Assembly (NCBI GenBank): GCA_029050415.1
Contig: JAIDMU010000174.1
Coordinates: forward strand, 1 to 5,405
DNA length: 5,405 nt
Direction of reading: 5' to 3'
Source of the DNA: Malacoplasma sp.
Lineage (GTDB): Bacteria; Bacillota_I; Bacilli_A; Mycoplasmatales; Mycoplasmoidaceae
Below, piece by piece: positions 1 to 5,405 of this stretch. Made by a program: the position numbers and the translations under genes. Under the pieces are notes generated by a model. The model was not told the origin of the DNA. It searched no databases and saw only the letters and a program-made list of their open reading frames with translations. The first letter of the stretch is position 1, and every line of letters starts with the position of its first letter.

Positions 1-270
1 GTGCTTTCCTAAAATTTTAATAAAATTATTATTAGGATTATAGTAATTATTGTTATTTTTTAAAATTATTTTTTTTAATAAATTTGGATAAACTTTTACT
101 AAAAATTTTTCAACACTTTCTCTATCAACAAAAACAGGAGTTTTTATAATGATTTCTTGGTTTTGATTGATTGATGCTGTAATGGATTTTGTTTTGTTAG
201 AAGATAAAAATCACCAATATGATATGAATTTATTGTTAATAACTATATTGCATTTAAGTTTTTTAATCAT
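1..270 (-). CDS. Partial gene: probable YgjP-like (DUF45) metallopeptidase, N-terminal 90 codons
   Basis: The frame is open from an ATG at 268-270 to the window edge (codon 90), and an in-frame TAA lies just upstream at 286-288, so this ATG is the likely start. One in-frame TGA (211-213) must be Trp; the preceding residue is Trp encoded by TGG. The N-terminus resembles the start of the DUF45/YgjP family: short beta-strand segments, then a stretch (about residues 46-62) with the pattern hydrophobic-x-TP-hydrophobic followed by a helix (ESVEKFL), then an ILGKH end like the 'LG-x-Y' strand seen before the catalytic region. The zinc-binding HExxH would lie beyond the window, so the enzyme assignment is unproven. 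An Asn/Tyr-rich insert is at residues 72-82. It begins 31 nt after uvrB on the same strand without a visible terminator, so it is probably co-transcribed. No clear Shine-Dalgarno is seen. It could instead be an unrelated hypothetical protein. Confidence 0.6.
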
Positions 271-301
271 AATATTAATTTTTATTTAAAAATTTACTTT
301 A

Positions 302-2275
302 TTATTTTTTGCTAGATTCTATTTCTATAATAATGTCTCTAATATAAGCAGCTCTTTCATATTCTTGATTTTTTGCTGCTTCTAACATTTCTTCTCTTAA
401 TTTTTTTATTGCTTTATCAATTTTTTCTTTTGCTTTTTTACCTTTAGCTATTAAGTCATCAAAATCTATATTTGCATCATTTCTGCTCAAATCTAAAGCT
501 ATTGGTTTAATAACTGTTTTTGGAATAATATTGTGTTTTTTGTTAAATTCTATTTGTAATTTTCTTCTTCTTTCTGTTTCTTTAATTGCTACATCCATTG
601 CTTCAGTTATTGTGTCAGCATACATAATCACTTTACCATTTACATTTCTTGATGCTCTTCCAATGATTTGAATTAAAGACTTATCACTTCTAAAAAAACC
701 AGGTTTGTCTGCATCTAGAATTAAAACTTTTGATACTTCTGGAACATCTAGTCCTTCCCTTAAAAGATTAATTCCAATAACAACATCATAAATTCCTTTT
801 CTTAAATTGTTTAATATTTTAAATCTTTCTATAGTTTTTAATTCATTATGTAAATATGCAACTTTAATATTTTTGTTTCTTAAGTATTCTGTTAATTCTT
901 CAGCTAATCTAATTGTCATAACTGTTATGAAAGTTCTTTCTTTATTTTTTATTTGAATTTTTAATTCTTTTTCAATATCTAAAATTTGATTTTCTGTAGG
1001 TCTTATTTCAATAATTGGATCAACTAAACCAGTTGGTCTTATTATTTGTTCTGTTGTCAATTGAGACTGATCTAACTCTCACTGATTTGGAGTAGCTGAT
1101 ACATATAATACTTTATCTTTTTTTGATAAAAACTCATTAAAGTTTAAAGGTCTATTATCCAAAGCACTTGGTAGTCTGAATCCATATTCTACAAGTGTTT
1201 CTTTTCTACTTCTATCAGTGTTATACATTCCTCTAATTTGAGGAACCATCATATGTGATTCATCTACTATTAATAACCAGTTTTTTTTAAAATAATCAAA
1301 AATTGTGTATGGAGTTTGTCCTTCTGCTCTTAATTCTAAGTGTCTTGAATAATTTTCAATTCCTGGACAAAATCCAAATTCTTTAAATGATTCTATGTCA
1401 TGAGTTGTTCTTTCCATTATTCTTTGTGCTTCAATTAACTTATTTTGTTTTAAAAAATTTTTATGAGTTTGTGTTAATTCTTCTTTAATTCTTTTTAGTG
1501 ATTCTTCTAAAGTATCTTTATTTGCTAAATATAAATCTGCTGCAGCTAAAACTACATTATCTAATTTACTTATTACTTGTTTAGTTAAAGGATCAATTTT
1601 TGCAATATCTTCAATTTCATCACCAAAAAATGAAATTCGATAATTGAATTCATCTGTATAACCTGGGCCAATTTCCATTACATCACCTTTTACAGAAAAT
1701 TTACCATGAGTTACATCAGTATCATTCCTTTGGTAATTTAAATTAACTAATTCATATTGAACTTGCTTAATTTTAATGATTTGTCCTTTTTTATAACTTA
1801 CCCTATTTTTAAAAAACTCATCAGGTGGAGAAGATGCATAAATAGCAGCAACACTTGCTACAACAATTACATCATCTCTTTCAACTAAAGAATTTAATGC
1901 TGAAAGATTTAACATTTCAATATCACTATTTGTTTGAGAAGATTTTTCAATATAAGTATTAGTTTTTGGTAAAAAAGCTTCTGGTTGATAGTAATCAAAT
2001 GAGGAAACAAAGTATTCAACTTTATTATTGGGAAACATTTCTTTAAACTCTGAATATAATTGTGCTGCTAAAGTTTTGTTGTGGGCAAGTACCAAAGTTT
2101 TACAATTAAGTTCTTTAATTATATTTCCCATTGTGAAAGTCTTACCTGTTCCTGTTGCACCAACAAGAACTTGTGATTTAAATTTATTTTTTTGAAATCC
2201 ATTAACAATATTATTAATTGCTTGTGGCTGATCACCACTTGGACTAAATTTACTTTTTAATTCAAATTTTTTCAT
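302..2275 (-). CDS. uvrB: UvrABC excinuclease subunit B
   Basis: This encodes UvrB, the damage-verifying helicase-like subunit of bacterial nucleotide excision repair, which is loaded by UvrA and recruits the nuclease UvrC. The protein is 657 residues, close to the E. coli length of 673. One in-frame TGA (1079-1081) is Trp399, directly after the SATPNQ motif; read with the standard code the gene would look split. Visible motifs: Walker A GATGTGKT (39-46), the damage-probing beta-hairpin region with DYYQPEAF (94-101), Walker B DESH (338-341), motif III SATP (393-396), motif [15 protein letters not shown] (501-514), motif [10 protein letters not shown] (536-543), and a C-terminal UVR domain (about 624-651, [16 protein letters not shown]) that contacts UvrC. 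The ATG at 2273-2275 aligns with the family start ([20 protein letters not shown]), although the Shine-Dalgarno is weak. Two hairpin tyrosines usual in the family (Y92, Y93) are Ser and Phe here, and Y101 is Phe. It probably heads a two-gene unit with the next minus-strand gene. Confidence 0.97.
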
Positions 2276-2323
2276 TTTTATTTTTTATCATTTATAAAAT
2301 TGTAAAACTTTAATTTAATTTAT

Positions 2324-2352
2324 TTTATATATGTTTCTAAATGTGAGAAAAA
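2324..2352 (-). promoter_or_regulatory. Candidate uvrB promoter
   Basis: Read on the minus strand, a TATAAA -10 (2324-2329, within TATATAAAAT) lies 17 nt from a poor -35-like TTTTTC (2347-2352). Transcription would start about 40-45 nt upstream of the uvrB ATG. A second TATAAA at 2291-2296 is closer to the gene but has no recognisable -35. In DNA this A+T-rich such boxes arise by chance, so confidence is low. Confidence 0.3.
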
Positions 2353-2400
2353 CAGCTATTAAGGTAAAAAAATACTCAAAAAATAATAAGAAATTCAACT

Positions 2401-2458
<58 letters not shown>

Positions 2459-2544
2459 ATTTTTTTTTTTTGTTTTTTTTAGTAAAATTTTATTGTGCTT
2501 TAAAAAATCTTTTTATTGTAAAAAACACACAAAAAAAAAATAAA

Positions 2545-2596
<52 letters not shown>

Positions 2597-2610
2597 GTTT
2601 TTTCAGCAAC

Positions 2611-2639
2611 TTTACATTTATTTTTTTCTTTGTTATAGT
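2611..2639 (+). promoter_or_regulatory. Promoter of the protein M-like gene (extended -10)
   Basis: The -35 TTTACA (2611-2616) and -10 TATAGT (2634-2639) are separated by exactly 17 nt. The TG at 2631-2632 gives an extended -10 (TGTTATAGT). The predicted start of transcription is about 2646, leaving a leader of about 67 nt. The T tract at 2587-2603 falls at roughly -59 to -43, the usual place of an A/T-rich UP element contacted by the RNA polymerase alpha subunit. This is the best promoter in the window. Confidence 0.75.
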
Positions 2640-2654
2640 CAAAGTGTAGTGTGC

Positions 2655-2682
2655 TATACAAGTCCTTTGTATACATTACAAA
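2655..2682 (+). promoter_or_regulatory. Leader dyad TATACAA-N5-TTGTATA with an overlapping alternative hairpin
   Basis: A perfect 7-bp inverted repeat, TATACAA (2655-2661) and TTGTATA (2667-2673), has a 5-nt spacer GTCCT. It lies about +10 to +28 from the predicted transcription start, an operator-like position. A second dyad, TTTGTA (2666-2671) and TACAAA (2677-2682), shares bases 2667-2671 with the first, so the two hairpins exclude each other in RNA. The site may be a repressor operator, an RNA structure, or a coincidence of A+T-rich DNA. Confidence 0.45.
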
Positions 2683-2692
2683 TAAATGATTG

Positions 2693-2698
2693 AAAGGA
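2693..2698 (+). promoter_or_regulatory. Shine-Dalgarno AAAGGA that supports the ATG at 2713
   Basis: AAAGGA lies 14 nt before the ATG at 2713, longer than the usual 5-10 nt. It falls inside the extension that would be translated from the in-frame ATG at 2686, and nothing like a Shine-Dalgarno precedes that ATG. This favours 2713, which also gives the typical lysine-rich start of an export signal (MKKLSKLKK). Confidence 0.6.
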
Positions 2699-2712
2699 TA
2701 TTATTTTATAAT

Positions 2713-4197
2713 ATGAAAAAGTTGTCAAAACTTAAAAAATTTTCCATTGCTTTAACTAGTGGTTTAGCTGCTGGAATTGCTGGAATTGGTATTACAGTTC
2801 CTTTAATTCAAAACCAAGGTACAACTTTAGTTAATGAATCAGGAAAATCAAATGATGATTTTGGAAATTATGAAAACTTTACCAAAACAAATTCAAGTAT
2901 TGAATCTGAAAATTTAAGTTTTACTCCAGCTAATTCAAGTTCATCTACATTATCAATGACTAGAAATGCTTCAGTTACTGAAGAAAATAAAGGTACTAAA
3001 ATGTTATGAACGCAATCTGGTGAACAAAAAGAATTCAAAGTTTCTACTGTTTTCCAAAACAATAGAAAATTTATGCCTATGTTAGCATATGATGAAGATG
3101 ATGTTGCTAACTTTAGTCAAACAAGAATTTGAATTGATTTAGTACTAGATGACTTCCCAGGATGAGAAAGAACTAGAGTATCTAATAGTTATAGTGAAAA
3201 TGGTACTTATGTACATAAATATACTGCTACTGAAACTTTAAAGAAAGCTTATCCAAATCTTCAAAAAACAGAAATTACTAAATTAGTAATTTGTATGAAT
3301 GAATTAGTTTATAGATTAAAAGGTACTGATTACAAAGAAGCTATCCAAAATTTAATTAATAAAACTAACCCTGATTATTTAGACATTCAATATGTTAATG
3401 ATTCAAATATTCAATACCTACCTGAACTTAACAATAGCAATTTAAGAAAATTGTCTATTTCTGGTGGATTTACTTCATTAAGTAGTGTAAAAATTTCTGA
3501 TCAAGTTCAAGAAATAGAAGTTAAAGGTAGTTTAACTAGTATTGATCCTTTAGTTTTTCCAAAAGATGCTGCTTTCATTACAGAAAGTGGAAGTGCTATT
3601 TTTACAGAAATTGATTTAAGTGCTCATAAAAATTTAACAACTGAAGAATTACAAAAAGCTGTAAATGTTGTTTATGAAGACAGAATTAATGAACGTGCTT
3701 TTCAAGGTAATTTTGCTGGAGGATATATTTACTCTTGAAACCTTAGAAACACTGGTATATCTTCATTCAACAATGTTACAGTTCCTGAATTAAAGGATGG
3801 TACAGGTAGATTCTATATTGCATATGTAGCTGTTGAAACTACTAATAGCAATGGAACAGTTGAAGAAATTATTAGTGAAGGAACACAACCATCAAATGAT
3901 TCTTTAATTAAAGAATGATATGATTGAAATCCACAAGGTTGAGAAAAAGTTAGTGACATTATTGTGACTGCTAAAGATTCTGCAAAATTAGACTTTAATA
4001 AAACTGTTAAAGAAATTATGGGATTTTTAGCAAAATATCCTAATGTTGCAAAAATTGATATTAGTTCACTGAAATTCACAGATGACAAAAAAACTTTAAC
4101 TGATTTAGAAACTCAGTTAAAAAATGAAATAAAATCAAATTATTTTGAAGATTCATCTTTTAGTAAAATTGAGTTTATTACTTCTAAAAAAGATTAA
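2713..4197 (+). CDS. Protein M-like immunoglobulin-blocking protein (MIB family)
   Basis: A 494-residue exported protein that I recognise as a homolog of M. genitalium protein M (MG281), which binds antibody light chains and blocks antigen binding at the cell surface. All seven Trp codons are TGA (3007, 3130, 3163, 3736, 3916, 3925, 3940). Order of parts: basic start and one hydrophobic segment (about 10-32) with no lipobox Cys, so a signal anchor rather than a lipoprotein; a Ser/Thr/Asn-rich linker (35-95); a core beginning near NRKFMPML (117-124); FPGW (148-151); a YPN segment (180-182); LRR-like strands (about 220-302, e.g. LRKLSISG, IDLSAHKNL); the family hallmark FQGNFAGGYI (330-339), nearly identical in protein M as I recall it; and a C-terminal domain (about 417-494, TAKDSAKLDF, VAKIDISSLKF) matching the protein M tail. 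It is somewhat shorter than protein M (about 556 residues). The gene is monocistronic, with its own promoter and terminator. No MIP protease is adjacent. Confidence 0.88.
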
Positions 4198-4225
4198 TTT
4201 ATAAATTTTGATAAAAACTACGCTA

Positions 4226-4241
4226 AATATAAATTTATATT
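4226..4241. repeat. 16-bp perfect A/T palindrome
   Basis: AATATAAATTTATATT is a perfect palindrome about 28 bp after the stop of the protein M-like gene and before the terminator hairpin. It contains only A and T, so it may be chance; it might add a small hairpin to the 3' end of the mRNA. Confidence 0.4.
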
Positions 4242-4267
4242 GTAAAATATTAAAAACTAAAAAAATA

Positions 4268-4304
4268 TGAAAAAGTCTGAATTTAAAAAGTTCAGATTTT
4301 TTTT
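4268..4304. terminator. Bidirectional intrinsic terminator between convergent genes
   Basis: The stem TCTGAATTT / AAGTTCAGA (4276-4284 and 4288-4296, one G-U pair) has a 3-nt AAA loop. It is followed on the plus strand by an 8-T tract (4297-4304) and preceded by an A-rich stretch that serves as the U tract on the minus strand. It ends the protein M-like transcript about 80 nt past its stop, and it lies directly after the stop codon (4303-4305) of the convergent J-protein gene, so it can serve both. Confidence 0.85.
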
Positions 4305-5349
4305 ATTTTTTTTCATTTATTAAATTGTTATATGCTTCATTTATATCTTTAAACATGGATTCAGCATTTGCTTTTTTACAAACATCTGGATGTCATTCTT
4401 TTGCCTTTTTTCTAAATGCTATTTTTATTTCTTGTTCTGTTGCATTTTTACTTACACCTAATATTGCGTGATAGTCTTTATTAGTTTTGCTTTTATAATT
4501 TTTTTGTTTTTTATTTAAAAATTCATCTCAATCATCCTCATCAAAAGAAAAACTATCAAAATCAAATTCATCTTCATATTCATAATTGTTATTTGTTTTT
4601 TGATGAGTATAGGAAGTTTTATTAAAATAATCAAAATAACTTTTCATATTTGATTTGTAAATATTTTTTTCTTTTTGAATAAATTCTTTATTTAAAAGAT
4701 TTTCATCATCAAGATTATTTATGTTTTTATAAATAATCTTGTTTTTTAAAAAAACTTTTAATCTTTGTATTAAAGAATAGTTAGTATCAGCAAAAATTAA
4801 ATTAAATTCTTCTTCATCATTAGAAAGTAAATAAAGTATGTAAAATAATTTATCACCAATTGCTATTTCTATTTTTAGCATTTCTAGTTTCACATATCCA
4901 AATTCTTTCTTTTTATCTAATACTGTAGATATTGCATACCAAGCTCTTTCATCCAAAGAAGTTGCATTAAAATTGCAACAAGCTGAAAAAAAGATTTCAA
5001 AAATTACAAAATCAAGTTCAAAAGATTTTAAAATTTTTAAAATTGCTTTTTGATATTTTTCATAATTTGATGTTTCTAAATCGTTTAAACTGTTAGTAAA
5101 TGAATCACCTATTTGACAAATTCTAACAATTTCATTATTAACAAAGTAACTAATTTCATCACTTGCAGAAAAACCCTGGTTGATTGTTTTGTTATAAAAA
5201 TTAGAAAAAGTAGAATTAAAAAAGTTATCTTTTTCATTACTACTTTGTTTTTCTGTTTTTTTTGATTTTTTCTTGTATCGTCCAAAAACTCAAGCTATTA
5301 CAATGACAATAAAGAAAATACCTAAAAATATTTCTATACCAGTTTCCAT
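4303..5349 (-). CDS. Membrane-anchored C-terminal J-domain protein (DjlA-like layout)
   Basis: A 348-residue protein. An N-terminal membrane segment (about 5-23, GIEIFLGIFFIVIVIAWVFG) is followed by RYKKKSKK, which predicts a short outside N-terminus and a cytoplasmic body. The middle (about 60-200) looks mainly helical with no motif I recognise. An acidic, aromatic stretch (about 254-276, with DEFDFDSFSFDEDD) precedes the J-domain (about 292-346): DYHAILGVSKNATEQEIK, then the essential HPD (320-322) and FKDINEAYNNL. J-domains stimulate the ATPase of DnaK, so this is probably a membrane-tethered co-chaperone; its clients are unknown. The order (membrane helix, helical middle, J-domain last) is that of DjlA, but I cannot confirm a TerB-like middle. 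TGA encodes Trp20, Trp274 and Trp319, while another Trp uses TGG. The start ATG (5347-5349) has AAGG about 5 nt upstream and an in-frame stop behind it (5365-5367). The stop codon lies in the T tract of the shared terminator. Confidence 0.9.
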
Positions 5350-5376
5350 TTTTACCTTGTTCTTTTAAATAAAAAA

Positions 5377-5382
5377 ATTATA
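5377..5382 (-). promoter_or_regulatory. -10 box of the J-protein gene
   Basis: A perfect TATAAT on the minus strand lies 27 nt before the ATG at 5349, which would give a leader of about 20 nt. No good -35 is visible at 16-18 nt, but only 23 bases remain before the window edge. The short leader contains the AAGG ribosome binding site. Confidence 0.5.
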
Positions 5383-5405
5383 TTACATTTAAAAAACTTT
5401 ATTAC

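Noticed and set aside
302..2275. uvrB appearing as two fragments with a stop at 1079-1081
   Set aside because: The stop is TGA, both halves are in the same frame, and the residue falls just after SATPNQ in a conserved region. It is Trp in the mollicute code, not a pseudogene.
2686..2712. Upstream in-frame ATG at 2686 as the start of the protein M-like gene
   Set aside because: It has no Shine-Dalgarno, and the extension would translate through the AAAGGA site and place odd residues before the typical MKK signal start.
2707..2712. Perfect TATAAT just before the ATG at 2713
   Set aside because: As a -10 it would start transcription inside codon 3, and no -35 fits. It is likely chance in A+T-rich DNA.
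2713..2820. Lipoprotein signal peptide on the protein M-like protein
   Set aside because: There is no cysteine near the hydrophobic segment; the only Cys is residue 194.
2868..3062. Antisense open frame within the protein M-like gene (and a similar one at 3813-4088)
   Set aside because: Both overlap a well-supported gene on the other strand, lack ribosome binding sites and show no recognisable protein features.
2713..4197. Three short open frames in the protein M-like region read as a decayed gene
   Set aside because: All internal stops are TGA. I translated the gaps and found no TAA or TAG, and the joined protein matches protein M throughout.
4198..4275. Small RNA or tRNA gene after the protein M-like stop
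   Set aside because: Almost purely A/T, with no cloverleaf or T-loop consensus.

Overview
The window comes from a mollicute (Mycoplasma/Ureaplasma-type bacterium) that reads UGA as tryptophan. The DNA is extremely A+T-rich, third codon positions are almost all A or T, and three genes make sense only if in-frame TGA is Trp. With that code, segments that look like broken reading frames join into full-length proteins with no TAA or TAG. The exact genus cannot be fixed from sequence alone; a relative of the protein M-bearing mycoplasmas/ureaplasmas is a reasonable guess.

Layout. Positions 1-270 (minus) hold the first 90 codons of a gene cut by the window edge, probably a YgjP-like (DUF45) metallopeptidase. 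It follows the DNA-repair gene uvrB (302-2275, minus) after a 31-nt gap, so the two look co-transcribed. Positions 2276-2712 form a divergent intergenic region with very long homopolymer runs: T27, T12, and A25 followed directly by T23. Next to these is a strong extended -10 promoter facing right. It drives a 494-residue exported protein (2713-4197, plus) that I recognise as a homolog of Mycoplasma genitalium protein M, the immunoglobulin-blocking/MIB family. A terminator hairpin (4276-4296) separates it from a convergent gene (4303-5349, minus) encoding a membrane-anchored protein with a C-terminal DnaJ J-domain, DjlA-like in layout, with its own -10 box near the right edge.

How it fits together. 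uvrB and the J-protein are cellular maintenance genes (excision repair; probable Hsp70 partner). The protein M-like gene is the accessory, host-interaction gene. It stands alone, with no MIP-type immunoglobulin protease in the window. Its promoter has a long T tract exactly where an UP element would lie, and its leader contains a 19-bp dyad. The most interesting hypothesis here is that slippage in the homopolymer tracts tunes or switches expression of this antibody-blocking surface protein. The tract lengths and promoter geometry are read directly from the sequence; the switching is inference.
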